Positions 49,475-63,903 of a stretch of 64,000 nt of DNA are shown piece by piece. Numbering within the stretch: position 1 is the stretch's first letter; each line of letters starts with the position of its first letter. This DNA is from Mesaphorura yosii. Lineage: Eukaryota; Arthropoda; Collembola; Poduromorpha; Tullbergiidae. A program made the translations under genes and the position numbers. The notes beneath the pieces were generated by a model, which searched no databases, was not told the origin of the DNA, and saw only the letters and a program-made list of their open reading frames with translations. The stretch spans positions 665,978-729,977 of the forward strand of contig WIXG01000003.1 in assembly GCA_009869945.1 (NCBI GenBank), written 5' to 3'.

Positions 49475-49635
49475 ATGCTCAAGATTCACGTGCTGGAGCG
49501 AATTACCCACGAAGAACAAATTAATCTGGACGATATGAAGCTCCTGAACAGAAATCGGAACCTGCCCCATGCATTCGCCCCTGATTCAAGCAAAACGCAT
49601 GTGCGAGTGCATGCGAAAAACATTCGCAATAAAAG
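49475..49635 (+). CDS. Possible short first exon (unknown)
   Basis: The ATG at 49475 opens 53 codons (MLKIHVLERITHEEQINLDD...) ending at a good donor AAAAG|GTAATT in phase 2. A TTTATAG motif about 70 bp upstream could serve as a promoter element. Length alone is not significant. The interest lies in the matching phase with the exons at 34,664, 43,679 and 57,589. Confidence 0.25.
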
Positions 49636-52600
49636 GTAATTGCTACACTTTGACATTCGCCGTTCGCGACTCGCGTCAGTCAAGATTCAAGAGTCATGAA
49701 GAATAATTCTGGGGCTTTCATCCCATTTGTCTAGCTCTGTCATCGTAATCTTGGCTAATTGTAGTTATTAGCGTCTCATTTTCATAAATTGCATAAATTC
49801 ACGAATTGGAATTTATTCGCACGAATTTTAGCATTTTTGGCTCAGGGTTGCATTTGCATATGCATTCGTCGTAAATAGTAATTAAGCCATTGGCGGCTCG
49901 GCTCGCATGCAAGCATGAGTATGATTACTGGGTTTATGGTGAGTTGTGACGAGTCTGTGTCAGCATGATTCTGAGAGTGAGATACTCAATGACCTTTATT
50001 TTCGTCTTGTTCATGCCTCAACGTTCGGACACCCTGCTGAGCCTCTAAGCGGATTAAAGCTAGGAACACGAATACTAAAAAGTGAGAAAATAAGCGTAAA
50101 TCATGTTTGCAATTTGCTGTTTGCAAATTCACGTAAATGTACGCAGACTAGTACACGTATACGAAATTTAAGTAGCTACAGCCACCTGAAGACATGAGCA
50201 GGATCGTGTCAAGAGAGTCACGAGAACAACGACGGCGACGCGTTCGCGTCTCACTTTCTCCAATGCCCATTGAATCACGATCATGCCTTAAGAATTAGTA
50301 CAAGGAGTCACCCGAACGAACAGACATTTTGGTGGTGGATCGGCAATCTGGCAAGAAAATGTTCGAAATTTGAGTCTGGCTTGTTTTTCGCAAGCGCTTG
50401 TTTGCTGTTTACCCGTGATTTATAGCTTTATCTGCCAGCCGAGGGAATGATAACGACAGTCAAGTATTAAGAAACTACGATGTGTGATTTGATTTACGCC
50501 ATATCTCTTGTTTCCCAAAGTGGCGAAGTGTGACAATCTTGTAATATGCAAAAATGTGCTGAATTTATTCCTTTACTACACACCGACACTTGGCAAAAGG
50601 CGAAGAGCACGCGAAGTGTTTACGAAGAGTGAAAAATGTGACGACTACTTTACATGACAGCGACATCGACTTTTTCAGATTTCTACGTTTTTACTGGTAC
50701 AACTTGGCCACGGATTTTGGCTTGGCAAGCAAAAGCAACAGCAAACGGTTTCACCATAAATTATATACGTGCTGTGCTTGTCCTGTTGAAAAGTTGAATT
50801 TGTAAATTCGTACTCAATGAGCATTGATCACACTAACCACTAAAGGAGAACAACTCGCTCTAACTGGACTGCTTTTGGTATTCAATTACGAGAATCAAAG
50901 TGCACAAATGACGTACAAGCAAACCAGAACGAAATAACGAAATAAAACGGGGCTTATCTTCTTTGTTAAGAAGGGAATCCTTATCATAAATGGCATCAGT
51001 GTCAAAGAAATCAATCACGAGGCGTCATTTTCATTTGTCATTCGTATTGTTGTGGTCAGATTTCATCTAATTGAACTCATTGTGCACTCCGATTCCATGT
51101 ACAGAGCAGATCCGAGCAGAAATTCTAAGAAATCTTGCCAAGACTTTGAATTTCCACTTCCGCCCACGTCCTTGCCTTCGTGCTTGTCCTTTAATTGCAT
51201 TGAAATTGGAGTGCACATCAGATCCTTTGTGAATTGTGATTGGACGCCTAGCCTGGAATTAATTAAAATGAGGACGAGAAGCTGACTGTGACTGTCATAA
51301 AAGGCAAACGAGAGATATAGTTCGCTTTTCAGTGTAAATGAAGCCGAAACTCATAAATGTTTGCACAAGAAATTCCGCAATTCGCCATTCGAGAGTCGAA
51401 ACTGGATTAATTTAGTTTCTCATCAATTCGAGACGGCAAGGGTAATAAAACGAGCAAGCCAGCTGAGCCGAATTACGAATTTACTTCGTTACGATTCACA
51501 ATTCGCAATTTGCATGCTAAAGTCTCATTTAATCGACTTGCATTCGCGAGCCGAGTCGCGACTCACAATTCACTTCCTTCAACTTCAACGAGCCCCGTAA
51601 TTATTTTCGTTCTTAATTGGATCTTAAATCAGGGAAGAGGACGACTCATAAAGGATTATTTATGGGCACTAATTCATGTCTTTATACTTTATGCAAGCTT
51701 TATGGCGATGGCGTAATCGTAATTTTGTTTGGAGACGTAATCGCGGCGAGTGATCTCTTTTCTTTACAGAACTTCTTTTACATTGCAGGGCAGGCAGGCT
51801 AGTTGAAAGTGTTCTCATTTTGCATTTTGCATTTGTCAGCACAAACAAGCACAGCATTCACAGCGTCTTCGCCTTCGACCGACTTGCGAGCGACTTAATT
51901 GACTTTCCATTTCGATGTTCACATCTCATTCGTTTATGCAATCGCAGTCGGTCGTCCCGTTCCCGTCTGTCTGTTTATGTGTTGCACCTGGCTGAAACTG
52001 TAATTGTAATTACACGTACGTCTGGTAAACTGTAATTACGGGACAGCCGGTCAATTCTGAATTGCAGAGAATGATTGAGAATACATCTCGAGTCAAAATC
52101 TTGAAGTGAAGATGATCCCTCGACCTCAAGATTGTCAAAAGTGAGCATTTTATAGCACCGCACTGCACTTCATTGCTTAACAGCGAAAACAGCGAGGCGG
52201 CTGAGGTCATGACCTCGTTGCCGTGCCGCTGCAATAACGAGCATGCTTTTTGATGACGTGAGAGCCTCGCCTCACGCCGTGATTACAATCTCAGCGAAGC
52301 CAAGGAAAGGTCCACGTGAATGATTTCATGATGTGATTCTATTATTGTGCGTATTAGACATGATTTGTGGTTCCTGCCATCGAGATTCGAGATTACATAA
52401 GAAAAGAAGGACCAGATCACAATTGCATTATGCCAGCGCGTCTAATAATAGATTTCATCTCTTTTATTATTACTACGCTGCTGCACTGGCAGAAGCATAA
52501 ATTATGAATAATGCGTGTGGCGAATGTGATGCGACTCCGCGACTTGCCCGTGTTCGTGTCCGTACACTACGCATATGGTGTATGGTTCTCGACGTGAATG

Positions 52601-55600
52601 ATTATCATCCATCTCAGGATAGATTCAGAATTCAGAATCAAATCTCCTCATGTCTCCATTCATTTGTCTTCCTTTCAGCTTTTAGCCATGCCATTTTTAG
52701 ATTTTAGCCTGTCCGCTGACTTTATCTCGATTCGGCATTTCTCAAAGCCAAAGACAGGATTTAGGATTTATTTGAGCAGTGGATTCTGCTGCTTCATGTC
52801 ATGTCAATCTCAACCTTAATCTTGAGTCGAGTTGAGTCAGCTTGTTCATATGATCTATCCATCAACTATTTTTTGCCTCCTGAGCTCGAGCACGATAACT
52901 CGCTGCATTTTGAGACGTGACGGAGGGCCGATATCAAAGAGAAGACATTGACGCTATTAATACGGAATGTCAACGATCTCCGGTGTCGTGCGCACGGAAG
53001 ACGGAGACGGCGGAAGAGATCGCATCACGTCATCAAGATTTAGAGCCAGAAAACCGTTCTGTCAAGTTGATCGCAATTGCATTTCAAGGAAAACTCCAGA
53101 AAATGGGCCGATTTGGACAGGAAGGACGTTTGCATAATAAATCAGCACTCAAGAAAAATTGTTAAATGGTCCAGTCACATGAAGTCAAGGAAGAGATGAA
53201 TAATGCAGGACGGATAACGCAGTGTTGTGTCGGGAAGTGGGACACTTTCTATAAAAATGGGTCACTGGAGCCCGGACCGAAAAAAGATTATTAATGCTCC
53301 TCGTTTGCTTGAATGCTTTTCTTGCGGGTTCTGCTTGAGAAATTAATAAGATCAGGAACAAAAGAGGCCCACCGAGCTATGCAAGCGCAAAAGCAAATTC
53401 TGAGACGAATGCGATGGAGTTTGACTTTGACGCTAAATGAGAATTAATAATTCTAGTCTGAGTGCAGTGCACAATGCGGAGATTGTGGCCTAAATCCAGC
53501 CCACGCTGTGGTGAGTGAAAGTAAACAATTAAAATAGAGCGAAGGATCCAAATTGCGAGACCAGAAAATCCATTTAGTTTCATTTCCGATTCAGATTTCT
53601 TGTCAAAGCCTTGCTTAATGCTTAACATGCTCCAAATTCCAAATCTGAGCTGGCCTGGCCTACACTGTGTTTAATCAAGCTGCCAATAACACGCGGCCAT
53701 GTAGCAAATGGAAAACAAGATTTATGACACGCCACAAAAGAGCAAGGCTTAAGATGACACTGATTAAATGAGTTTGGAAATGATTCGAATGACATTTAAT
53801 CTCCTGACTTGGCTGTGCTAGGATTTCTTTCTCTTTGTTTTCGTAGTTTCCATTTCTACTGCCATTGCTTTATCGTATTAACCTTGACTCTCTTCAGTTC
53901 TCTGTGTCTCTTTAGTGTTCTGTCTGCAAACTAATCTCGTTTAATTTGATTAATCATTTCCCTGTGCGTAGCAGCAGCATGCGTGAGATTTTTTGCTTGC
54001 ACTTTTATAGCATTCTTTTTTCGTGTGATATGGCCTTAACATTGCATTGCGTTGTCATTTGCTGCTTTACACAGCAAATCGTATCACTAATTGGCTAATC
54101 AGGCTTTGGCTTTATTGCATTGCATTTGAATTTGGCTTGGACTGGGTTGGGACTCGAAATGGTAACGGTTGATTCTTGAATAAATTACAAAAGTCGAAGA
54201 GGGCACGAAGTCAGATTGTGTACAAAATGTGTGCGTGTACGGATGCAGAGAAGACAGGTGGAAAGAAAGCGAGAGTTGCCCCAAGTAGTTGCCGAAAGAC
54301 CCGACATCACAGGAAATGCAAGCAGGCACGAGCCTATCGCCACGATCTCAATTCTCGGTCGTGGTCTCGACTCGCAATGGCAATGTACAGGAATGTAACA
54401 CTGCCCAATATTCATTTTTTATGCAGCGCAATGCCAATACGCGTACACATTGCCTGTGACTTCCTCTTGTAATTATTCCTTATGCCAAGCCTCATATTGC
54501 TGTCAGGCTACATGGAGTAAACTGTAAGCGCACTGAGCTTACGCACGTCTTACGAATTACGGCCACGATTACAGCTACAATTAAAATCAAGTTCTTGTAC
54601 TGGACAAAATCCTGCCTGCACTCAACCAGAATTCCGTCACTTCACACGGCGTAAAGGCACAAAGCAGAGCAAGCCGGAGGGATTTATCAAATGAATTTAT
54701 CTCCTGATTTATGAAACTCTCTCGAAGGCAGGCTGAAATGGCCGTTGAAGACCGCTTTTCGCGACGAGAAAGCAAATGACTTTAATTGGCTCATAATTGT
54801 AAGCCGATTGCATAACAACTCGCATTCATGGAATTAACGGTACTTTGCTCTTTGCAGTCTGCGCTTGACTTGTCTTTTTTGCCGTGTCTGTCCAAGTCGG
54901 TCGGTCGGTGTCTTTTCAGACTTTTTTACGCCTTCACGCTGCGCTGCGCTACTTGAAGAAAAGAAATGATGACGACGGCGGCGGTATACAAGAAAAGACA
55001 TCCACTTTTACGCGAGACAGTACGCTTTTCTAACCCTTTCCAATTGAATTGACAGTTCTTCAACCAAACCCAGCCAAGCCATGCCAGTTAGGGGATGATA
55101 ATCACGTGCGTAACAAGTCGCAGTTTAAGTCGTACTGCTGCCCTATAAAAGTAAGTCCAAATTCAGAGCTGCAAGCAAGTAAATAAATAGTAAACGTCGC
55201 AGTAAAGGCACGGTGTATTAATCTTTGACTTTTGACAAATTTCACACAGTACACAAGGCAGGGCAGGAAGAAGTGCTTAAATTGAAATCGGAAGTGCTTT
55301 ATGAGACGAGAGAGTCTCGAGTTTATTTTTATCCAACCCTCCAGTCTTCTTCACTGCTCAGCGCAGTAACGCACACTCGAAATTCCTCCACACTAAAAAT
55401 AATTCCCGAAATTCTCCAGCACATTTTTATTATTCCACGTCGAGCCGAGTGTCGAGTGCCGAATTACAATAACATATGGTCTCCATTCTTTTCGTTGCCC
55501 ATTTGTCTTGCATTATGTGAGAAAGGGTTCTTGGCTTCTTGTTGCTGGTGTTTGTTCAAGTATTCGTATTCGAATCCAAGTCCGTGCATTCTTGCTTTGC

Positions 55601-57588
55601 CTCCGTTCAAGTGGCTCAGGCACAGTCGAGAGTCGAGTAGCTTGATTTCTTTCTCATCTTACGTCTATAATCTTGAGAGCAGTAAAAAGCTAAAGAGCAT
55701 AGCATTGAACAGTGAGCATTGATGGTGATTAAAAGGAATTCATGTTATTTTAAATACAAAGACGATTTCATGGAATTATTTATTATTATTACACAAGTTA
55801 AGGCAATACGCATAATACTCAAGTAAAGTTAGAATGCTGGTAAAGTAAAGTAAGAGTACAAGAACAAGTTGATAGCATACACAGAATTCCTCAACCACGC
55901 AACACTCAGCCACGCATCTCGACTCGCTCTCGCATTTCAGCTGCTCATAACTCTTCTCATTCATTCAATCTCATCTTGCACTGAGCAGTGGAAGTGGTAG
56001 TGGCAGTAACTTGTACATGTACTCGTATCGTGTTCCTGTTGGCTGTTATCAATTGAAAACAGAAACAGAGACAGTGTAGTTGTGGGCAAGGGTGACTTAA
56101 CAATCTTAAATTGATTTCATTAACGAATCTCCAGACTCAAATCGAAGACATCCAGTGAGCAAGCAGTGAGTTACTTGCTCCTGTATCACATATCAAATTA
56201 TTAACAGACTCGATCCGTGTGTGACTGACGAGTGAGTGACTTTTGCTCTGCTCTCAATTCTGGAATTCTCATCAAAAACTGTCGTCCCACATTTCATTCT
56301 CGCTTTCTCGCTCGCTCGAGATTTTTATCTTCTGTCTTGTCTTGTCTGTCTGGACGCAGCTGGCCGAGCTGACAATCTTCGCCTTGCCAGAGTTACGTCT
56401 TTGTTTACGTTCTGCGTGCCGCACTGTGTGTCTTTTTATGTGTTTATGTGTCATCGTCATCGGAGTCAAGTCAAAACAAAAGATTCCAATTCAAAATCCA
56501 ATCTCATTCCCGGCCGACGCGTGAGGCGTGAGCGTGTGGACTCGATTCCGGGCGCAAGATGCCTGGCACACTGTTTATAGACTTGTAACGACTTGTACTA
56601 GTGACCTACCTTTACAAAAATTCGGTTCGGTGAGGAGACGAAGGCGAACATCAATCAGCCATAAAACGAAATAGAAATAGGCTCCGACACCTCTCAAATC
56701 TCAGGCATATGCCAGTACATGCGTCATGTCTTATCGTCTTATCTCTGCCTGCATCGCATCAGGAAACTGCATCTTGACGGTGCGACAAGAGAAAGCCGAG
56801 TGTTAATTTGGTCTTAGCCAAGTCGTAGAAGAAATTAACTAGGAACAGAATTACGAGCGGCCTGCTGCGTCGCGTCTGTTAAAGTGCTCAGTGTTTAGCT
56901 GTCTTACTTTTCCATTTACGCCTGCAGTGATGTGATCTGCGAACTGGAGACGACACATGTGTAACTGTTTATGTTATGCTCCTGTTCTGGCATACGCGTA
57001 CTCTTTGCTTCCTGGTTGCTGGTTCCTAGTTCCTAGCAGTTCTGGTTTGATACTCTTTCTAGCTGGTGTCTAGCCCATGAGCCCTGTGCATTCAGTCTCA
57101 AAACGCCTCAACCTCAATACCAATTCTGTATTGAGTATTAGCACGCGTACGCGTACTAGAATCAGAGAGTCTCAGTCTCAGGTTATCAGAGTATCATTGC
57201 TCCTGTGCTCTGGCTGGTGAACTGGAAGCTTTAGTCAGTTGACGACTCGACCAGTCTGCTATTCATCGGGAGCCTAGTGAGCTAATGACAACAACTTACC
57301 CTTCTACTCCTCTACTCTGTACTATAACGTTCTTGGTGTCTTGAGACAAGCTCATCCTTCGTGACGAGTGACATTTAAATTGACTGTTACACTACGTCAA
57401 ACGTCAAACGTCTCACTTCCGGTCGAGTTTCATATTTCGCGAGAAAACGACGACACGACTTGACGGGAATTTTTGTTGTCGCAAGTCCTAACGTTGTGTT
57501 GCACATAAAGTTACTGGACATTTAGTCACCAGAAAAAATTGAGTTCAGCTGATTTCGTGAATCACAGTCGTACCCGTATTCCGTAGTC
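49636..57588. other. 8-kb gene-poor region
   Basis: No supported gene. A plus-strand TATAAAAG at 55144-55151 is the clearest promoter motif. From about 57,360 the sequence becomes CpG-rich ahead of the exon at 57,589, suggesting a promoter there. Confidence 0.35.
55144..55151 (+). promoter_or_regulatory. Candidate TATA box
   Basis: TATAAAAG in the context GCCCTATAAAAGTAAG, with a TTCAGA initiator-like motif about 25 bp downstream. No coding exon follows closely, so its target is unknown. Confidence 0.25.
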
Positions 57589-57641
57589 ATGAAGTTCACG
57601 ACGAGTGGAAGCACGTACGCCATCACGCCGCTGCTTCGCAG
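57589..57641 (+). CDS. Candidate first coding exon (gene continues right)
   Basis: ATG in TCATGAAG context encodes MKFTTSGSTYAITPLLR and ends at a near-perfect donor, CGCAG|GTAAGC, in phase 2. It lies in the most CpG-rich stretch of the right half, consistent with a promoter-proximal exon. It is too short to identify. The next exon would be beyond the window or hidden in the 6 kb that follow. Confidence 0.35.
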
Positions 57642-60600
57642 GTAAGCCCGATCTCGAGCTCGAAACTCGGCGCGATTCTCGACCAAGACCAAGACCCGGT
57701 TCTTAATCTAAAGTTTGCGTTTCCGGTCCGAGAGACTGGAACAAGGAATTTATTGCCCACGGTTTGCGGGTTTGCGTTGCGCACAGCGGGTCATGGTTTT
57801 GTAGGCTTGGTCAGTGACCTAATTAGTGCGTGACTTTGCTAGCGTCAACAAACCTGACCTGGCCGTCATTGCGCGCCCAGACGCTGAAACATGCCATCGG
57901 GTGCGTGCGTGTTCCGCGTTCTACATGCATTATTAATAGTTTTCGTGGTCTCAGCGTAGATTACGGCCTATAGACGCAAAAGAGTGTGAAATTCACGCCT
58001 CGTTTTGCCATACTCGCTATACTTTGTGATTATACTAATCGGATACGGATACGGGCTCGCTAAATGCAATCATTTAGAAAGGTGTAATAAAGTGCTCGTA
58101 CTGCTTGGGAGCAGAGAGATCCCGATACGAAAGAGTTTGCGATGATCATGGAAGCATTAACCATGATGACTTACTAAGATAACAATCCTGACTCGACACT
58201 CGACAGCGCGAGGATTAGGTCAGTGTATTAAAAGAAATGAAAGGGGCCACGTCGCAATTCTCACGCAGACCGCGGACGCATTGATTGATCGAACTTTCTC
58301 CATCGTTCGCGTCCGTCCCGTTTCGCACGTGGTGGCAGCGGCAGTGCAATTCACTAAATTAAAGGCAGTAAGTGATTTCTGGAGCAGAGTAGAGAAAGGT
58401 GATACAGTGGCAGATTGTGTGGGCAGATTTGATTGATGAAAATGAACGCAATACGCGAAATGTGCGGTACGCGTACGCAGAGGCGATTAAGGATTGAGGT
58501 TATTATGTAATAGTAAAAGTAACGACATGAATGCATTTCGTAATTCAATCTCTCGTCGATGTCGCCTCGACACGGTTACAGTTGACAATTTAATAACAAC
58601 GGAGGCGGAGACGGGAGATTAGTCTAGCCATTAGCCCGCTCTCATTTTCTGCACGATTTACCCTCGACTGCTACTCGCATCGCAGCCCCAAAATAAGCTC
58701 TGCAGTTTGCGGAATTAATGCTAACGCACTTTGAGCTGAGCAAGAAACGAGCAAGAGCAGTAAGTACAAAGTAGCAGTATAATTATAGACATTTCCTCGC
58801 TCGTTCGCCCCGAATTACTTCCACTTCCAGTTTTGCCCGTCGTCGTTTAGCTTCCTTTTCTTGCCCGCCATGCCCTGCCCTGCCCTCACTTTGCATACAG
58901 TGCGCTGGGGTAAGTTGAGTGTGAAATCGGTCAGAGGTCCGTAAATAAAGTCATGCATGCTTTCTTGCCATTTCTTGCACTTGCATAGTTTAGGCGGGAT
59001 TTGGCTATGGTCATCATCTTCTCGAGTCTCGGAGCTTGTTCCGCGTGATTTGACAATAAAGGCAATTTGCAATTTGGAATTGGCGATTGGCGATTGTAAC
59101 AGGCAATACCATGTAATTGAATTTTGGCGTATGGGTTAACGACTCGGTTGGCTTCATTGACATTTGCTTGTCATTTGTCTTCTTTCTGTTGTCCTTATCT
59201 TCCTCGCAAGACGTGGCACACGTGCGACGTCCCGGTTCTCGCGTGTGGTACAACATTTAGAAGATTAACCCACTTTGTGTGATTCAGTACACCGCAATTT
59301 ATTACTTTCTCCTGAAACAGAAGTGGGCAGAATGCTGCCAAAGTGCCAGTCAGCCAGCCCAGGCCAAGTAATTGAGTAAACTAACAGGAAACAGTCAACA
59401 AGAGATCACTAAAGGCAAAGAAGCACCGCGAAAGACCGAAAGACCTGAATTGGAGCGAGTTCAAAGTAGTAATTACAAGTTTAATGTCCTCTTGCTTTTA
59501 ATTTTAATTAACGTAATGGAAAACGGGTACCACGACGGGTAATGAAGTGAGCAGTGAGTGAGTACATCGTCAAAGACAGACGTCGCCATCGGTGTAGCCG
59601 TAGTAAAACTTCGGCGCGTGTAGGAGACAAGACACAGAACATTGACATCCACGCCAGGCAAATGCGGCTTACGGGAAATCCTCGCTTCGCCGAGCATTTC
59701 GCATGGACAACTTTTAATCCCGGAAAATGAATTTATTTAAAATCTTTGAAGTTGTGGTAGCACGGCAGAGTTGTGGGTTTAAGTTTAAGTAGGCCAATCA
59801 ACACGAAAACAGCAAGCAAACTGCGAAATGAACAAAATTTACTTTGCGGGGGCTCCGAGCCGGAAATGTTACTAATCCACATCCACACACTTTCAGACAA
59901 GACTAAAGACTACAAGCAGGCACCGCGAGCGAGCATCGACTCTTTGGTCGTTCAGTCGTGGATTTGTGACATGAATTCTTAATTCGGACGTGAAAGCCGG
60001 GTGGATCGTAATTGGATACTTATTGACTGAATTTGTAGTTGTAGTCTTGTAGTTGTGGAACTTTTGTCTTGTCTTGTGTGAGGCAGGCGGGCAGTTCTGA
60101 AGACGTGACATGATCCGAGCCGTTGCTGCTTCTCGAGAGCCTGGAGTGCTCGTACTCGGTTGTTGTCCCTCTTAGCACTGATGTTATTTATTTATTTAAT
60201 TTATATGGCCAATTAATCTCACTTCTTGATCCCTTCCTTTTCCTCTTTGTCGTTTCTTGCTCAAACTGCGCTTGGAGCTTTTATTCTGAGAATTGAGAAT
60301 TGCAGAATTGCTCTCTCCTTCCTCTGCTCTGGTTTGGATTGTGGAATTGTGGTGTTTGTACTTGTAACTTTCTCTAAATTGTCTGCCTCTCTGCTCCGTC
60401 AATCCTTTGTTGTTGGTTTTTGTTGTTCAGTTGTTCTGTTCTCGTTTGGTTGTTTTGCTATTGTCAATGAGCCAAGAAAAATCGGATGCCATTAACCACT
60501 TTCCTCTGCCTCCTTGCATCTTTCGGTTAAATGAGCTTTACGTCATCCTGGAAAAATCTGAATGGGGTTTCGGACACATCAATATGTTACTGGCAGGACA

Positions 60601-63600
60601 GCAGCAGAGAATCGATCGCGCCGATGGAGATCAGCCTGTTCTGAGGTCTTTGTACTTCCGAAAAGCACGGCACGATCATGATCGTGATGTTGAACGTGGA
60701 CGTGGAGTAACTTGCTCGTTGTTCAGCATCCAATTAAGGCGCGACAGAGAGTTTCGTGGTTTCGTCGTCTGTTTGACAAGAATTTACTTGTCCCTGTCTC
60801 GTTAATTGCAATAATTTATAGAGAATGCGACATTTTGAAGATGTTTTGACTTTGTATGGACAATCCGCAGTGCAATCGACTTTCTGTCTGGTCGTGCCGT
60901 TGTTTTCATTGTTGTTTACACTCAAAACGTTGCTACTCTTGTGTTAATTTCTTGGTTTTTGGCGGTATCGGCATGAGCCCGGCCATAAATCACGATGATT
61001 ATCGCACTCGCACACATCGCAGCAGTTCGATGCGGGTGCGGCGCGGAGCATCGCTTTAATCACAGACTCGGGTTCTGAAACAGCAATAAATTAACAAATT
61101 CACCATAATTCATCTGCACTTGCTTATGAAAGGTGTTGGAAATTGGTACAAGAGTGGTTATGAATAAGATTGCATAATGATCAAGTCATCTTTCTTGTCT
61201 TGTCTGCCCTGTCAGTCTGGCTCTTCTCTTATAGGCGCTGCGCTGCGCTTTGCCTTGCCTTGTCGGATCAAGATTTACAGCTGTCACATTTTTAATTAAA
61301 ATATGATCCACCTGAAGAACTTGTTTTCACTTGTGCAGTGCAATGCAGCAAAACACTCTACAATTAATACAGATTAGGCCAATTACGAATTACTCTCAAG
61401 CAATTCAGCACGATGAGCCTCAAATCCAGTTATTTATCGCTTACTCTTTGATGCACTGTTTCGTCGTATTTAATTGCTAATCGATCGAGTCGATTAACTT
61501 TTAATGAGTTATTTGATGCGTTGTTGCGCTTCCCCATCACGAATGAAGCCAAGCCAGTAATTAAGTGAGCACTTAGCTTGGCACTGGCACTGAACAGCTG
61601 AGAAGAGGAAGCTGGTTGAGAGGTCCATTGTTCAATTCAGTTCAACAAATACACCAATACGCACTAATGCACTACACACAGATTTAATTAAGTGGAATCC
61701 AATCTTCATTAAGCAATAAAGCACTGATCACAATAATACATTACGCTTTGTATGCTTGATGTGTGGTAATTTAAATATCAAACCTGTAATTAAGATGAGT
61801 GCGGTCAATTTTCAATTGAAGCTTGTAGCAATGAGGAGAAAAGCAACACCAACTTTTAGTTGTGTGTTTCTCTTTGCCCCTAATCTTGCCTTCTTTTTAC
61901 TGGCTTCCAACTAATTCCGAAAATTGCCAGGATCACATAATCGCGTTCACGTTCACTCACGCGAGATGCGAGATTTATCCTTTTGAGTTTGCTATGAATT
62001 TATGAATTATGGAATTTGAAATCAGCTCAACCAGAAATAATGTCAACCCAATTTCGATTGTCCCACGGCGGCCGCAATTAAAGCCACAAGAATCCCCGTC
62101 GCGTCGTCGTCGTCCTTTGTCTTTCTCCTCTCTTCTTTTGTCGTTTGTCATTATAACGCTTTTATGAGTCTGTTGTTTTATTGTTGATTCCTGGAGTGTA
62201 TTTTATTACCAAATTAAACACCAAATTCACTTACCACCCAGGAAGATGGTCGGTCCATTCAGCCAACTCGAACTGGCACTGGCGCATTCAGCGTTCAGCC
62301 AAGTGATTGGCGATTTGCGACTAGCTAGTTTTACGTTTCATTCATTCCATAAAATGGATGCAATTTTATGCGCCCATTCAACATGGTTGTAATCCATAAA
62401 ATACACTACACCAATACACGATCTCAAACGCACACATGAAATGAAGATGCATTCATGTATGTCATGTCAAGCCATTCACATTCACGTTAATAGCCTTCCA
62501 TCTTGTTCAATTCCATCCTCGCTTCGCTTTACGATTATCGCTTTCTCATCTCCTGCCTTGCTCTCGTAGTGCTTTGGTCCAGAAAAGACTAACACGCAAT
62601 TGTTTAATGCGTAAACAGAATTGTGCTCTTAAATGCCAGGCAGGCGAAGTTTTCTTTTTTATATTGCAAACAGGCGTAAAATTGCCTCCCCGCCCGCCTT
62701 TCCTTCACTGCATCTGTTGCAGATCTCACAAAATCAATTTACCCGAAACTCAATTTATTCTGTGCGAAGATGAAAGACGCGTAGAAGACGGACGAAGGAA
62801 GCGTAGAAGTAGATTTGGTCCATGGCCTGACCCACAAAAGTTTGCCATGGCGTGCCATGCAGGGCAGCTGTACTGGAAAATTTCGCTTCATCTTCACCTT
62901 CGAGAAATTCTCGAGAGGAAAGATGATCATGCTAGATGTTAATTTCCGAAACTCCGACTGCACACTTTTACGACACGAGTTTCGCTTCGTTGTTACGAGT
63001 TAAGACGTAGATTTCTTTTCCCAATCTAAACAGAGGACGTGTGTTGCTGTGAAAATGAAGGAGGTGGAGGAGTGATTAAGCTAATTCGCACTTCCTTCTC
63101 CTATTCGGGTTCTTCGTTCTGGAATAATTCCGCAATTCGTTCACAGCTCACTCACCCTTTTCGCTAGACGGGCCCAAGCGAATCTTTTTGCACACGCACG
63201 TGAGCATAAGCACCAGCACAAGATTAAAGTAATGGTCGAAGTGGGAGTTGGGTTGAGGCACCGCCGTGCCATGGCCGTGAAGGAGGTTGGTCCGGACATT
63301 CAAATTGAATTCGTGATCAACAGCAACTCGTCTAACTTGTTTACATTTTTCCTAGTCACAAAATCTCAAGTGTGAACGTGGAAAGTTTCTTAAACTCCTG
63401 CGCCGCGATACGATAACGATTTGGGTGCAGAATAGAAATCTTCCTGACCTCGGTTGACCCACCTCATCAACGCCAGCACGAAACCCATTCGCCATTCGCC
63501 ATTCCCGGGTCGCTGGGTTCGGTTTCGGTTATTCAAATGAGATGAATTGAGATCAGTGCCCTTGTATTCGCATTTGCATTCGCACTTCGCGTTGCTTCAC

Positions 63601-63786
63601 ATTGATCAATCGGCATAAACCCCAATCCAATCACGAATTCAAATCCCCGGTGCAATGCAGGTTGCAGGTAGACTGCACACGTTTCGTTTTCGATCTCATG
63701 CAATGTGTCATAAATCTAAATCTGCTCAATTTGAGTACAAGCATTCAAGCATGCGAGCACAGCAGAGTTCACAGAGAACGAAACCA
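57642..63786. other. Gene-poor region, presumably intronic or intergenic
   Basis: A CpG-rich block continues to about 58,330. No exon, RNA gene or transposon is recognised beyond it. An ORF from the ATG at 60467 (113 codons) has no supporting signals. Confidence 0.3.
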
Positions 63787-63903
63787 TGACAGCTGCCCCT
63801 ACGACAACTGCCCCCTCCCAAATCCCCCCTGTCAACTGGCCCCCGTCATTTGCCCCTAGTCAACTGCCCCCTGCGTCAACTGTCCCCTGCGTCAACTGCT
63901 ACT
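63787..63903. repeat. Degenerate C-rich minisatellite with CAACTG core
   Basis: About seven tandem units of 14-28 bp share the pattern G-T/A-CAACTG-(C)4-5, for example GTCAACTGCCCCCTGC and GTCAACTGTCCCCTGC. Each unit carries a CANNTG-type (E-box-like) hexamer or a variant. The plus strand is strikingly C-rich and G-poor, unlike the surrounding AT-rich DNA. Confidence 0.7.

Noticed and set aside
52917..53165. 82-codon charged ORF
   Set aside because: It starts at a non-ATG codon and lacks splice or promoter support.
60467..60805. 113-codon ORF beginning MSQEKSDAINHF
   Set aside because: Length is within chance for this much non-coding DNA. No donor, acceptor, polyA signal or recognisable domain.
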